Assembly (NCBI GenBank): GCA_021018995.1
Contig: CM037598.1
Span: 43,640,685 to 43,704,684, forward strand
DNA length: 64,000 nt
Origin: Chloranthus sessilifolius
Lineage: Eukaryota > Streptophyta > Magnoliopsida > Chloranthales > Chloranthaceae
Direction: 5' to 3'
Part shown: positions 31,530 through 44,700 of the stretch, piece by piece
How positions within the stretch are numbered: the stretch's first letter is position 1
Layout: each line of letters begins with the position of its first letter
The notes under the pieces: generated by a model
Database searches by the model: none
The model's input: the letters and a program-made list of their open reading frames with translations, nothing else
Told to the model about the DNA's origin: nothing
Program-made: the position numbers and the translations under genes

Positions 31530-33331
31530 CACCCCCAAGCCTAAGCTTTGCTAGTCCCTGAGCAAAGTCAAAATTAAAAACAAAATAAAAAGCCACTTTT
31601 GTAGGGAACACAGTTGCATTTAGCATATACAACAAGCCTTTTAAACCCCTAGGTGATCCCTAGTGGAGGAGTGAAGTCTCCTGAGGGTTTTTAGTGAAGG
31701 TACCCACAAACTTCTCCAATAAATCGGTTAATATCAATGCAGTTCTGTTAAAGCAGACTTTTATCCAATCAGATTATTCACACTTGCATCAGTCAAGTTA
31801 TAAGAGGGTTTTCATGAAAACATCAGTTCAAAACTGAAATTCTGCTGTAACTCTTTTACCATTCACTTGATTTGTGTCAAAAATTTTCTAAAAGAAAAAT
31901 TAATGAAAAGCTTGCCTTCTATTTGAGAATTCAGTTTTGATGTTACCCCAATGAGTTGATTTCAAACCCAACTCTCTCCAGGATTTTCACTCAACATGCA
32001 AATAAGAGGGTTGTACTATTTCACACGGCTCAAGAGCAGTTACAGCCCTCAAATAGGACTGTAAGCAGGAGCATAGGCATTGCTTTTTAGTTATGAATTC
32101 ACTGCTCTTTTCACCATAGATTACACAAATCCTTATCTCCATGTGACAGCTCAATCCATCATTGATCAGCAAGGACTTTTCTTGGGTTGTAATGTGGCTT
32201 ATGGGTGAAATTTCTCAAGAATAAAGGGGTGGAATGGAGTTCAAAATTGAGAAGTCAGTCAAGGTAAGGGGGTGATAGACACACCTTCTTCAATTCAGCA
32301 CAATTTCATCTTCTTCTTTGAATTTTCAGAGCCAAAGTGGCCATCTTTTTCTCTTTCTTTTTCAAACTTCTAATGAAATGCCTTCTCCTTTTCTCTTTAT
32401 TTTTATTTTTTTTATTTTTTTTTAAATTTTTATCAAGGTAACATTGACTGGAATGCCACATTTCTTCTGCTGATACATCATTGCCTTCAATTATGATTTT
32501 TCTTCTTTTATCAAACTGTTACTCAATTCTCCTTTCTTCAGCTTCCTTCCCTTTATCTTTTGACTTCCCAGAGTGAGGGTTAGGCTAAATGAGGTTGATG
32601 AGGTTATTTGATGAGGTTTCAAAGAAATCTTAGATTTATAAAGCTCAAATGGTGTGTATCAAGGGCAGTTCCAAAAGGTGGGGATTTGTAAGGTTCAAAC
32701 TGTCCAAAAGGAGGCCTTACATCATGTCTTTAATATCATGATTGCTGTCAAGTTATTTCAATTTGAATATGTGTAACTTCTAGTGAAAATAAGCAGGTTC
32801 AAACGGTCCCTAGAGTAGAAAAAATTGCCAATTCATATCTCCAAAGAATACATTTCAGGCCCAAGTCTCACTAGGTGCAGTTTTCGATCAAATTCATGAG
32901 GTATATCATCACTGTTTTCTCTCCTTTTAGGTTTACTAAAACATCAATTTTTATTTTGAAAATTTTCTGTCATTTCCTTCATGAAGGTATCTAAAAATCA
33001 GTTTTAAAAGTTTTAACTTCCTCATTTTTTAGGTGTGAAATCACTTTATTTTCAAATAATTCTACTGATGATCAGCTGCATTAATGTTAACTCAATTATT
33101 GGCAGATGATCAGCTGCATTAATGTTAACTCAATTATTGGCATTTCTGCCACACCCCCAAACCTATGGTGAGCAGGGTCCGCACTGGTCCGAAGTGTATT
33201 ATCAAAGAAAAGAAACAAACAATCATAATGACAAGAAGAAAGAAAAAAAATGCATAATGTATGTACAATGCCTTAACACAAAACCAAAATTTTATATTAT
33301 AGACTCATAAAACAGAAATGTACAATGGATT
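31530..33331 (-). other. Element D 3' noncoding region with polypurine tract
   Basis: The minus-strand tract AGGCTTGGGGGTG immediately before the LTR start (31529) is the likely plus-strand primer; E has AGGTTTGGGGGTG at its 3' LTR. The remaining 1.8 kb is noncoding and partly conserved with 51650-53419 of E. It includes T-rich tracts near 32395 and a 38-bp tandem duplication. I see no gene. Confidence 0.65.
33067..33142. repeat. 38-bp tandem duplication
   Basis: Two adjacent identical copies of a 38-bp unit beginning GATGATCAGCTGCATTAATG. Not present in E's equivalent region. A recent slippage product. Confidence 0.95.
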
Positions 33332-35799
33332 CTAATAACTGGGGTCAAAGTTTGTATCATAAGTTGGTTCAATGGGATCAGAACTGGAGTCACTGTCAGA
33401 GTCAGAACTAGAGTCAGTATTGGAGTCTGAACTCGATTTAGCCTTCTCCTGGAGTGTGTTTTGCAGCTCAGTGTATTCCTCTGATTTGATCTTTTTTGTG
33501 AGACCAATGTACTTTCCAAGTCTAGTAGTCCTCAGTTTTTCCTGTTGAAGCTGTGCTTGCAACATGGTCACCTTGTGCTGCTCACTCCTAACCATCTGAA
33601 AAGTTTGACCCAGCAGGTCCTGCATTTTCTCTCTCTCAAATTTCATGAACAACTCCAATTTCTGAATTTGGTTCTCATAAGGGGTTCTAATGTAAGCTTG
33701 CAAATCAGCTAACCATTTTATGACATCACGACGAATATATGGGTTCTCTTCCATAGCCTTTTTGAGGGCAACAAATCTGGGAATGGGAATGGAGTGGTAG
33801 GGGACCAAAGGTATCCCAGCAATGGGAATGGGAGAAGAGGAATCCAACAGAATAATCTCAGGGTCTGTCTGAATGGCTTGATCAGAGAAAGTGAGGAGAG
33901 GTGAAGGGGACTCAACAAGAGCTACCTCAGGTTCTGTTTGGGTAGCATGGGCAGTAGTGGTGAGGGTGGGTGGATCAACCAATCCTACCTCAGGTTCTGT
34001 TTGGGTAGCATGGTCATCAACAGTAGGTACAGTGGCTAAGGTAGTTGTGTTGGATTTGGAGGCTAAGGTTTGGAGAAGGGCATTGGTCACAGACTGATTG
34101 TCTGTGTTGATCTGTAGTTGGGCTTGGATGGATTGGAGAAAGGTAAATATTTGGCTAATTGATTCAGGTGTGGGTGTGGTATGCATAGTAGGGGCTGGTA
34201 AAACTGAAGTGAATGGTTGAGGTGCAATGGGTGAAATGGCTGTAAAGGGTGAAGTAGCCAGATGAATGAAATGAGGGGGGTCAGGTATAGGGACATAGCC
34301 CAATGTTTTCAAAAATAGACCCCATCAATGATGAATAAGCCTCTGTAGTTAAAATCTCAGGTTCAGGGGTATGAGTTACTTCAGGTGTGTGGGCTGAATG
34401 AGCAGGTGAACATGAGAGGCTTTGGAGAAGAGGAGTGCTAGGAGATTGGTCAATAAAATCTGTGGCCAGGTCTTGGGCATTGTTGGGAGAAATTGGTGGT
34501 GTGAGTATGGCTGGAGTGGTTGGTGTAGAGGGGGAGTCTGCAATTGGGATAATGGTGGTTATGGGAGATGGGACTGCTGGAATGGGTAAAGTGGCAGGAG
34601 CTGGGCTAGGTGAGGAGGGTAAAATGATAACTTCTTTAAGAATGGGTGCAGCTGAAGAGCTGGTCACCACAGGAAGGACAACTTCTTCAAGAATGGGTGC
34701 AGGTAAAATAGGTGCAGCTAAAGAGCTGGTCACCTCAGGGTCCCAAAGGTGTTCTAAGGTAGTCAGAGGGGTGTCTGTATGGCAGGTTCACTAGCAGTTG
34801 CAGGGGCAGGCTCTACTTCCTCCCTCATTCTATTCAACATCGCTTGACTTGTAGTCCAAGCCTTTTTCCCAAAAGTATGAGGAGATATAACTTCAAATGG
34901 CTCCTGGTCATCAATGTCAAACTTAGCTCTTAGTAGGGCTGTGATCAGCCTACCAAATGGGATTCCAACTAATTTCTGCTCTTTTTTTAATTTAGCACTA
35001 ATATCAGCCATGGCTTCAAAAATCAACATAGGGACATTGAAAAATTTCCCCTTAGAAAAATGAAAGAGAGTCTCTAAAATTGGTGTCCTTCTTTCCTGGC
35101 TGTGCCCTGTGACATAAAAACTTCCTCTCAAAATTGAATCCATCAGTAAAAATTGAGGTGCTAGGTCTCTCCTTATTATGGATTGTCCGCCCAACTATCC
35201 TTGGTTAAATGTGCAAACCATTTCTGAAAGATGTCTTCTAGTGCAGCCAATGGACCAGCAGGATCATATTGAAAAGGTATCCCCAAAGCATTCCCAATGT
35301 CTTCATATGTGACAGTTAGATCACAATCATCAATAAAAATAACAAGAGTAGGGACATCAGCATCCTTTTCTGTCACTTTTACCAAGTTTTGGTACCATAA
35401 TCTCACCATTCGCGGATAAATTTTCTCTGGCAAAGGGGTAAGGATATTGCTCAGTGATGCATCCCTAATGTATTTTAAAGATAGCTGACATTCTGGTTTG
35501 TTGGAGAAAAAGTTCTCATCAACAATAAGCTCAGGAATCAGCTTCTGAGCTTCAATGAATGGATTTGGCAGTACCAAATGCATAGGCAGAGGAGGAAGCT
35601 CAGGCTCAGGACTAGCAGCAGCTGTTGGGATGGGTTCCTCATGTCTAACCTTCTTCCCTTTCTCAATCCTATCAGCTTTATCCATTGATAGTTTCCTTTT
35701 GGCTGCGATTTTGGTTTTTCCTTTTGGGGTGGGTTTGCTAATTTTCTTAGCAGAAGATTTGGGGAACATGGCAGCCAGTGATTTTTCAGCTTTCCCCAT
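33332..35799 (-). pseudogene. Element D post-integrase ORF (env-position protein), three frameshifts
   Basis: A protein of about 800 residues in four overlapping frames (35799-35176, 35194-34763, 34733-34281, 34312-33332), each join a small frameshift. Start MGKAEKSLAAMFPK is shared with E. Order: basic nuclear-type tail (KGKTKIAAKRKLS, KGKKVRHEE); folded core with PRMVRLWYQNLVKV, VIFIDDCDLTVTYEDI, the signature GHSQERRTPI and LVGIPFGRLITALL; a long Pro/Ser/Thr linker; a short helix with FLQSIQAQLQIN; three TQT/IQT repeats; a coiled coil (about residues 213-290 of the last frame); and a Ser/Asp acidic tail. No signal peptide or membrane helix. Function is unknown; the layout suggests a nuclear scaffold or DNA-associated factor, not an envelope. 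Confidence 0.7.
33860..34009 (-). repeat. Three TQT-type repeats in element D ORF
   Basis: ATQTEPEV, ATQTEPEV and AIQTDPEI at residues about 102, 123 and 146 of the last frame, spaced 21 and 23 residues in disordered sequence. The first two share about 30 identical bases at DNA level, so they arose by recent duplication. They fit the core TQT consensus of LC8 (dynein light chain) binding sites, a known class; binding here is inference. Confidence 0.55.
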
Positions 35800-36439
35800 T
35801 TAAAATCTTTGTTTGAATCTCCCAAAATGAAAGTCATATCAATTTCTAACTTAGCAAAATGTAAATGAGGAAATGCACAGAAATACCAAATCTAGGGTTT
35901 TAATTGAACTTGATGTCCGCTTGATGAAATCCGCTAGAATCGTATAAAAAGTCCCCTCTTCAAGCTTAATCCGTTGAACAAATATGAAGCAAATTGAGGT
36001 TGAACTTGGAAAGGGCGCAAGGATGGAAACGAAATGGGTTTTCTGTGAAAGAAGACGCCCGAGGGCTTTTTGAAATCGAAACCTATTCTTCAAAGGGTTT
36101 AAATATATTCAAAATTATTTTCGAAAGTAATTTTTAAGTTTTCAAAAGTTCAAAACAAATTCTTTACAAAAGAGAATGGCATCGCACATTCAAAAGCAAA
36201 TAGCTTCAAACAACTTTTCAAAAGCAAATAGCTTCAAAACAACTTTTCAAAAGCACATCATTGCTTTGAGTAGTTTGTTACAGATCCGCATCCTTTTCAA
36301 AAGCGATTAAACTTTAAAAAGACAATTTTTACTTTGTAATTAATTTTTCACATATTTAAACTTCTAAAAGAGAACAAACATGACTACAAATGAGAGAAAA
36401 GAAAGCTATGCAAAACTACGTAACAAAAAACATATTGTA
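35800..36439 (-). promoter_or_regulatory. Element D pol-ORF spacer: internal promoter candidate and motif array
   Basis: On minus, GAATATATTTAAACCCTTTG at 36110-36091 is a TATA-like box about 300 bp before the ORF start, and matches E base for base over GAATATATTTAAACCC. Upstream (36111-36330) lies a motif array of TTTTCGAAAG, CTTTTGAAAAG and TTTTGAAAAGTTG, with two 38-bp units near 36190-36255. The leader between box and ATG has no ORF of note. Confidence 0.5.
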
Positions 36440-39410
36440 CAGCTTGTATACCATTAGATTTGGGAGGTTCTGATGATAGATGGTCAAGACAGTTCTGGGT
36501 ATTTTCAATGCATGGTTTGAGCCTCCGACCATTTACTTTCAAGGTTCTCCCATCACTTGGATCCAAATTTCAATGCCTGCATGAGCCGCATGAATGACAA
36601 GATATGGCCCTTTCCCATCTGGATCTCGCTTTCCCAAGAAAAACTTAAGTTTTGAGTTGAATAACCAGCTTATGAATTTTTTTCTTAGCAGATTTTTATC
36701 ATAGAACGCTTTAACTTTCTCTTTGTAAGATCTTGAATTGCGTATGCATCCATTCTCGCCCTCCAACTCAAAGAAGTTGCAGCTCGTGATTACCGCAGTA
36801 GTCGATCCATGTTCAATGTTTTAATAGCCCAAAAGGCTTTATATTCTAACTCCACCGGTAAATGGCATGCTTTGCCATAGACCAATCAATGGGGACATAC
36901 CAATTGGGGTTTTGTAAGTCGCCCTATATGCCCACAATGCATCATTCAAATTTTAAAGTGACCAACTTTCTCCCTTCACATTTTTTCCAAAGATATGTTT
37001 GATTTCATCACTACGGGAAAACCAAACCCGGAAAAAATGTTATCTTTTAAAATTTTAACCACTGATCATTGATTTTAGTAATGTGGGCTTCAACCCATTT
37101 GGATACATAATCCATGCCTACTAAGATGAATTACCCATTGAAGCATGAAAGTCTATCTCTCAAATATCAACATTCAACCACTAAATGGTCAGAAGGCATT
37201 GAGCTTCTGAAATGCCGCCACTGCAGTTCACACAGCAGCCTTTGAAAAGTGTAGCCAACAAAATCCACTCAAAACCTTTGGCGTAGTTTTGTTTCTTCTA
37301 AAATGACTTTCAGAGTTTCGACATACAGAAAGTATGATGAAAGTCCTCATCTTCTTATTATTTGGTTCAGACCTTAAATGTATATGATCTTCCCAAAATA
37401 TCTTTGAGAAGAACATCTTTATTCATCTTTCAAACTCACATTCTCCACACCCTTTTACCCAGATCTATTCAAACAGCCTCAGACATCTGACATGATGACA
37501 ATCCTCAGGACCCAAGATCACTAGTCGAATCAGTATTGGCTTCACCAATTTCACAGCTTAGCTGAAACAAGGGACATCTCACACAACCCACAATTGATAT
37601 TTTTATCGAAAGTCTAATGAATTTCTATAGAATCCAAAGATGTCCCGTAAAACTGATACAGCTTGTCCAAAGATGTCAAAATTGCCTGTCGAACCACTAG
37701 GATAAATGCACTGAATGCCTTCAATTAGATTATTTCACATCTTCCAGTTTTCCTGATCTGATGAGAGGGATCTCTTTCATTTGTAGTCAAATCATACATC
37801 AACCAGTAAAATTTCAGTCATTGACAAATCAATGACCTGCAATTCAACAACTATCAATGATTTCATTTCTTGCATCTTCTTCCAAATGACTTTATATAGC
37901 AACAAATGATCGATTCTCTAAATTGCACAGTCCAACCAATTGCTTATATCGTTTACAGAATAATTTCTTCCTCTTGCTCCTTCTATGAGGGAGGAAGAAT
38001 AATCGCAGGCAATGATTTATGGTCTCCAAAACACATATTTCAAATTTTCTCAAGAACAATCATCCGTGGTCGAAAAAGAAGGTAACAAAGGTACTCTTTG
38101 GCCGCTTGTAAGGAAGAATAGCAGTGTTTCCATGAAGAGAACACATTGATCATGAGTTCCTTGCACAACATTTATCAGATTTTCTAAGCATTTTAAAATC
38201 ATTAAATTTTCACACCGCAAAACTAGAGTCTTCACACTTCATCCAATAAATCAACAAGAATATTCTCGAGGTCGTGTGATCCTTCACACATAAGCAGCCC
38301 ACATCATATGATGTGTTTTGCAGGTTCCATGTCACTAGATTGACTTTTTCCTCATCACATATCTGACACCATGTCTGTTTTGACATATGTTCTCTTTCAT
38401 CGCACAAAGTTTCTTGATTCATCTCTTGAAAGTTCTCATCTATTTTTGCATTCTCACACAGATTATGGCATGAGGAAATGGTAAATGAGGAACTAGTCCT
38501 TCATCTACAACTTTAGATGCTTTATCGTAATCTTTTGAATTTTTGTTTTCATTTTTGATTTTCATATCAAGACTCTAATGCTAATGATCATGTCGCTTCC
38601 CCGCCGTATATCTTTATCATTTTCCTGAATTTTCTTCTTTCTCAGTCAGCACTCACTTTGTTATTTTCATTTCCACTTCAAAGTTGCAGACAGCTTTTTA
38701 CTCTTCATGTGAAATAGTTTCCAACATGAATCGATGTTCAAAGGTTATCTCTTCTGGCCAGTATTTGAGTTGACCCAATGTTATCAATCTTCCTATCCTT
38801 TTAGTCAACATTTAAAGATCTTGAAATTCTAATGTTAGATTCTGATCTTTCAAAGATGAAGTTATCGATCTAAATAATTGAATTCTTCCATTGTCAATTG
38901 GCATATCGGCCCAGCTTGAAAGGTCTCTGTCTCATCCGCCTTGACCACTCAGCCATTCTCAAATTGGTTTCAGTTCCACCACTATCAAACTTTGTGTTAA
39001 ATTTCATCCATCTTCTTTCTAATCTCATTCACCTCATAATCTTTCCTTTGGTGATTTGTCTATTGTTCAACCCAGCAGATTCTCACATCTTCACAAGGAT
39101 TCCCATTGAGCTGAATTTTCACCACCATCAAGTCCCAAAGTCCTCAACCATTTTTGTACTCACATCCACCATAATTCTTTGATCAATTTCATTTGCTTCG
39201 CCATCTGACTGTTTGCTTGATGCTCCTGAGTTGATCAATGATCTTCCACAATGCATGGAAGGAATGTCTCACTGGCTTCACCAGTGCAGTAATCCTCAAA
39301 AGTCGAGGTTCTTCACCCATAGTAGCTGTCTCGAAATTGTCACAGATTGTTGTAGCCTTTCAACTTCTAAATTTAGGGGACAATCTTAGTAGAGTCCTCC
39401 TACCAAACAT
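36440..39410 (-). pseudogene. Element D gag-pol, heavily degraded
   Basis: From right to left: gag start at 39410 (ATGTTTGGTAGG.., equal to E at 43159), a patch GCTACTATGGGTGAAGAACC (39323-39304) identical to E gag, a protease/RT-entry trace near 38050-37950, an RNase H trace near 37450, the integrase entry near 37110, core near 36900 and the C-terminal DGRTLKVNGRRLKPC at 36540-36490. Most of RT is absent. Total is about 3 kb against 5.3 kb in E. Small gaps concentrate at CAG/CTG sites, so the true state may be better than it looks. Confidence 0.6.
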
Positions 39411-39594
39411 ACAACATGAGAATCGATGATAGCAAACCTTCGTAATTCCTTTTAAAGCAGATTCCACTCTTCAAAATGTATAAGAATAGTCAAGATATGA
39501 ATAACAATAGAATAGTTTAGCACCATGTAAAGATAAGAATAGAATGAAAACTTAGGTCTATTTTAAACAAATTTCGCAACTCACGCCAAAAACT
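39411..39594 (-). other. Element D leader with degraded primer-binding site
   Basis: Minus strand reads TTTTTGGCGTGAGTTGCG from about 39592, a distorted form of the TTTTTGGCGCC.. site. Position directly inside the LTR supports it. Confidence 0.5.
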
Positions 39595-41172
39595 AGTTGG
39601 TGATTCTAGTGCATGATTTATTTGTGTTTTGGAAATGATTTCTACAGAGATGAATTTACTAAAGAATACGCAAAATATCGCATGAGAGATCTCAATTATA
39701 AGATCAGGCCACAATTGTAAAGTTTTAAATATAAGAGTAAAAGATCATCCATGGAATTGATTTTAAATGCAAGATAAACCTCCAGATCTGGGTTACCAGA
39801 CTGCCTCTTATCCTATTCTATAAAGCACATAAGATGGGAGGTTGAATTTGTCACATTAACTAAATGATAAAAGTAAAAGTTAAACTAAATGATTCAGATC
39901 CGAGCTGGGAGAATTTTGATGTAAACTTATAAAATGGAGAAATAACATCTAACTTTGATTTGGTCCTTGAAACACAATGAGAATGACTGCAGATCAATGA
40001 GAGATGATTCATTATTCAAGTTACAAGCATGTATGTAAGAGAAATAATCCAACTCAAGGATTAGATTAGGCTTATGGTCTCTGCCATTTCACGTTACGCA
40101 TCATCCAATAGTCTTTAATCTAAACCTCAATTTAGAACAAGAACATTACAATGTGAGAGATTGCACTACCTCACAGGATAATGAATTAAGGAAATTGCAT
40201 GAAAATAGTAAATCTAAAGGAGTCTAGTAATAAGGAGATCAGAGAGAACCTTAACATCAATCCAATTGAGAATGTATTTACAAAGAACCTTTCAAATTCA
40301 CCATTACATCAGAGCATACTTAAACAGCCTCCTGATTTGTAGTCTTGAATACAATTCTTTGAATTAGACAGTATCTCACCAATTGCAAGTAGTTAGGCTA
40401 TTATGAGCTCTGCATAACTAGTCGATTTGGAAATGGGGAATAGGAATGAACAATCTGATCTCAAATTGGGCAATGGTTTATCATTTATAGTTTACTCCCA
40501 TGTTCATGTAATCGCACCAATCACAAGTTCTTAGATCAGATCAATTGTCGAAGGTTTGCGATCCAGATTTATTTTTGGCCAATCGTAATGTTTTGTTTCA
40601 CCAATCATATATAATTCGACTGTTAGAACTTAGTTCTCGCCAATTGATTTCATCTTCTACCACATGGGGTAGAATATGCCTTTCTTCGCTTTAGAATCTC
40701 GAATGTCCCTGGGTTTTAAGTGTATTGGGGCGCAAAAGATTACCGAATTACCCTTACGGAAGCTAGGAATCTTCGTAATACCATTTCGATAGTTTAGGGA
40801 ACTTTCACAAGGTATCCGTGACTTCAAGCTCTTTTCGAAAAGTTCGTGTCTCGCTCAAGGAGTTCTCTTCTTTTGAATAAGTTAAACATCCTTCAAGAGT
40901 TCAGTCGCTCAAAACTAAGCCCGAGCTTTAGTTCTTTCAAAAGTTCGTGTTCTTTTCGCAATGTTCGATTCTTTTCGAAGCACTTTTGTAGTGCATTCTT
41001 CCGCTCAATTGCTCCATATTTCTTTCTGAAGAGATCAGTCTTGCCTTTCGCTTAGGCATTTGATTAGCTAGTGAGGTTGTCCTTTGTCTTCTTCCTTGAT
41101 CATGATTATCATTATCTTTTGGCACTTTTTAGGTCGCCTCATGTTAAGCCTGCCTTTATTATTAGTCAGAAA
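39595..41172 (-). repeat. Element D 5' LTR, main part
   Basis: Aligns with the 3' LTR from GGTGATTCTAG onward, but with dozens of small changes concentrated at CAG/CTG sites and a net loss of about 180 bp. The array (40770-41010) and TATA region are recognisable. It ends where E is inserted; the last about 90 bp of this LTR are at 55266-55359. Confidence 0.8.
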
Positions 41173-42958
41173 TGTTGACAAGTGAAAATACCATTTTTCA
41201 CCCCTAAACTTAAGTCTTGATAGCCCTTTGAGAGAACTAAATAAGTGTTTTAAGTGCCTATGTTACAACTAACAATAAAGACATGCTTAACCATAAAAGC
41301 AAATTTCAAAAGTGCCAAAAGATGACAATCCATGTCACCAAAGGAAGGAAGTGAAGAAACAACCTCATCACCGTGAAAAGGTCTAAAAGGAAGAGGCAAA
41401 GACCTGTAAGGGAAGCAGGAACAATTCAACAAAGAAATGTACCAGAGTTCTTTCGCAAAGAACTCGCGACTTTTCAGAAAGAACCCGAACTCCGCATGAC
41501 AAGGACTAAAACTCAGCTTTAGTTTTCAAGAGCATCCAACTCTTCAAAAGAAGATTGAACTTTAAAAAGGAGAAAACATAACCAAAAGATTGAACATTGG
41601 CGAAAAAGAGCTTCTGGTCACACAAGATTTCATGGTAAGGTCTTTAAGCTCGAAAAGGTATTCCGGAGATTCGCAATTTAATAAGGGCAATTCAAGAATT
41701 TGTTACACACGCCCCAATGCGCTTTAAAACCCAAGGACATTTTGAAGATTCAGCTAACCAAAGGCATATTCCACCCCTATGAACACCCAAAGATGAAATT
41801 ACTTAAGGGAACTTCTAGAAGCTCAAACAGATTTTTGAATTACATAATGTAATTGATGCTTCTATCACCGATTGGTCAACCAGATCAAGAATTTCATCGC
41901 CGTAATGACCGATCCTCGTGTCGACCACCATTGGTCAATACATTCTCGAGCACCTCCGATTGGTTGAAACACATCCGAGTTGGACTTGAGAAAACTATAA
42001 ATAGATTTAACCATTTGCCCAATTTGGGCATCCAGATTTTGAGTTTCATTTCTAATCCCCATTTCCAGCATCCTTTGTCTCGCAATCCTTGTAATAGCCT
42101 ACTTTGTACTTGCATTTGAGAGTCGGAGATACCAGAACTCAAAGGAGAGTTTGCATCCACGACCGCAAATCCGAGAGCCGCTAAGCCGTGCTCAGAATTG
42201 TAAGGATGAATTTTAAAAGGTTGTCAGAACTATGCATTCTCCATTGGACTCATGTCAAGGGTTCCTTCCGATCTCCTCAGACATTAGACTCCTTTAGATT
42301 CATTGTTGTGCATGCAATTTCCTTGATTCATTAATCCCAAGAATTAGTGTTGGTAACCTAGTCTACAAAGATTTGTAGTGATGTTTATTGTTCTCAATTG
42401 AGGATTTGGATTAAAAAACTATTGGATGGTTTGTGGCCATAAAGCGATGCACTATAGCCATAAGCGTTTAAGCCTAATCCTTGAATTAGATTTATCTCTT
42501 ACATCCGTGCTTGTAGCCGATGAAGATTGGATCACCTCGTTGAGTCAGTAGTTATTCACATTAGATTTCAAAGACCAAATCGGATTTAGATATTACTTCC
42601 ATCTTTGTTTCAATCACTCCCCAACTCGATCTCGATCATTTAGTTTAAAATTTTCTTTGTTTTTAGTTTGTTAAACGTGACAAATTCAAACCTCTCATCT
42701 TATCACTTTCTAGATAGATAAGAAGCCGGACCGTAGCTTTATCCGAGGTTTATCTTACATTTTAAACAAATTCTCTGTGGATGATCTTTTCACTCACTTA
42801 CTTTTAAAACTTGCTACAATTGGCCCCGATTCAGGTGTTAATTCTCTTCTAACTGCATGATATTTCTATTTGTTTATATAGTCTAGAACCACTGTAATTT
42901 AGCAGCTATAAATCTGTTTTTCAAAACTCACATAAATCAAGCACACTAAGAAGCAACA
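41173..42958 (+). repeat. Element E 5' LTR (1786 bp, distorted)
   Basis: TGTTGACAAGTGAAAATACC to ..CTAAGAAGCAACA. Differs from its own 3' LTR mostly at CAG/CTG positions; for example 3' TTGCAGCTAAC (53511) is TTACAACTAAC here (41263), and the AGATCT hairpin at 55027 appears as GCCGGACCGTAG (42726). TATA at 41995-42004, block at 42772-42834. Confidence 0.85.
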
Positions 42959-42967
42959 ATAAGTTTT

Positions 42968-42985
42968 TGTCGCCGCTGTCGGGGA
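42968..42985 (+). other. Primer-binding site of element E
   Basis: TGTCGCCGCTGTCGGGGA, ten bases after the LTR end; two changes from the TGGCGCCGTTGTCGGGGA of B, in the distorted zone. Confidence 0.75.
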
Positions 42986-43158
42986 ATTTGTTCTAAAATA
43001 GATAGACCTAAGTTTTCATTTTAATTTTTATCAGTACTAAACTATTCTATTGTTTATACCTGTGCAATTATTCATATTTTGGTTTTTAAAGAAGGGAAAT
43101 TACTGAAAGGAATTCTGAATGTTTGTCAGGCATAATCGTATTTTTTTGTTCGAAGTTG

Positions 43159-44700
43159 TATGTTTGGTAGGACTCTCACCTAGATTCTCATTGAATTTAG
43201 AAGTTGAAAGGCTACACTTAACCAAACAAACAATACGTAATTCTCGCTACTATGGGTGAAGAACCTCGACTTTTGAGGGATTACTTTTGCACCGGTGCTT
43301 ATAATTCTCCCTTTTGCATTCAATTTCCTACTGTTGAAGGAAATTATGAGATCAAGTCATCAACTATCCAAATGCTTCCTTCCTTCCATGGGTTGAGTAA
43401 GGAAGACCCATACAAACATGTGGATGAATTCTTGTCTCTTTGCACCACATTCAACATAGCTGGACTGGGTCCAGAAGCAACCAAGCTTAGGCTCTTTCCT
43501 TTTTCATTAAAGGATAAAGCTAGAGCATGGTTATCCATGTTAAACAAATTATCACTTCTTGGAATGATTTGCAGTGTCAATTCTTAGCCAAATATTTCCC
43601 AATGTCTAAAACTAGCCAATTGAGACAAAGTATCATTTCATTCTCCCAAAACTCAATCAAACTTTCCATGAAGCATGGGAAAGATTCAAGGAACTATAAT
43701 GTCCTCATCATCAAATTCCTAGGTGTTCAAAGCTTCTATCAAGGAATTGATCAAAAGGCAAAATATGGTGGATGCCTCCTGTGGAGGCATTACTTGCAAA
43801 AAATAGTTGAAGAGGTTTGGGACTTATTTGAAGTGATTGGTGAAAACTCAACTCAGCAGGAATCTCTGTCAAGAGAAATTGAAAATCCTGCTAGGTTGAA
43901 CAACCACCAACCCACCAAAGGGAAGATCTATGAGGTGAATGAGTTGGAAAGAAAGATGGACAATCTAACCACAAAGTTTGATAGATTGATGGACTCACTT
44001 AAAACTCCAAATATTTCAAGAGTAGAGGAGGCATGTCTGATATGCGGTCCCCTACTCATTCACTTGACTAATGTCCTCCGCATCACAGTTCCTAGATTTA
44101 ATGGTGGAACAAGCTCATGTCTTGCTCAATCATTTGGACAGATGCCCAAATGAATATCCATAGAGGGCACACCCCAATTTGAGGTGGAACCAAGGAATTA
44201 CCAATCCCAACAACAAAGAACAACCAAAGAATCAAATGCCTTTCAAAACTGCAGACAACCGTATCAAGAAAATTTTTATGTCAAACCAAACTTTCAGAGC
44301 CCATTCCACAACAACTCACTAGCTTTCAGCTCAAAACCCTTCCAGTCCCTTTCTTTTGAAGATCAAGTCCTAAGTTCACTTAATTTAGGTTCTTTAACTC
44401 AAACTGTGAATTTTCATAGCGAGCATAAAGAAGATTGAAGAAATATTGGGACAACTTTCAAATACCTTGGCAAAAGAGAGGAAGGAAAGTTAGCCAACCT
44501 TTGAACAATCCCAAAGGACTTCATGGTTGGAGAAGCTTCTAATTCACATGAAGAAGTAAAACTGTCACCACTTTGAGAAGTGGAAAAATGATAGATAACA
44601 AAGTGGGTATCAAGAAGAAAGAAATGAGGAAGAGGATAAAGATATAAAAAGAAGAGCAAAGATAGTGATAGCAAGAAGATGTACCTCGGAAAAACCAAAA
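43159..44700 (+). pseudogene. gag: Element E gag, fragmented
   Basis: ATGTTTGGTAGG at 43159 aligns with the other gag starts; a stop follows soon after. FCIQFPTVEGNYEI and FHGLSKEDPYKHV mark the capsid (43308-43420), then SLKDKARAWLSML. Frame changes occur near 43550, 43700 and 44070. The knuckle begins CLICG (about 44034) but its His/Cys half is garbled. The tail to 44700 is Lys/Glu-rich. Breaks coincide with the zone of CAG/CTG distortion. Confidence 0.75.

Noticed and set aside
34435..34794. Gly/Val-rich + ORFs opposite the D and B large ORFs (also 7156-7401 and 7492-7758)
   Set aside because: They are antisense shadows of the Pro/Ser/Thr linker; Pro codons read backwards give Gly/Trp.
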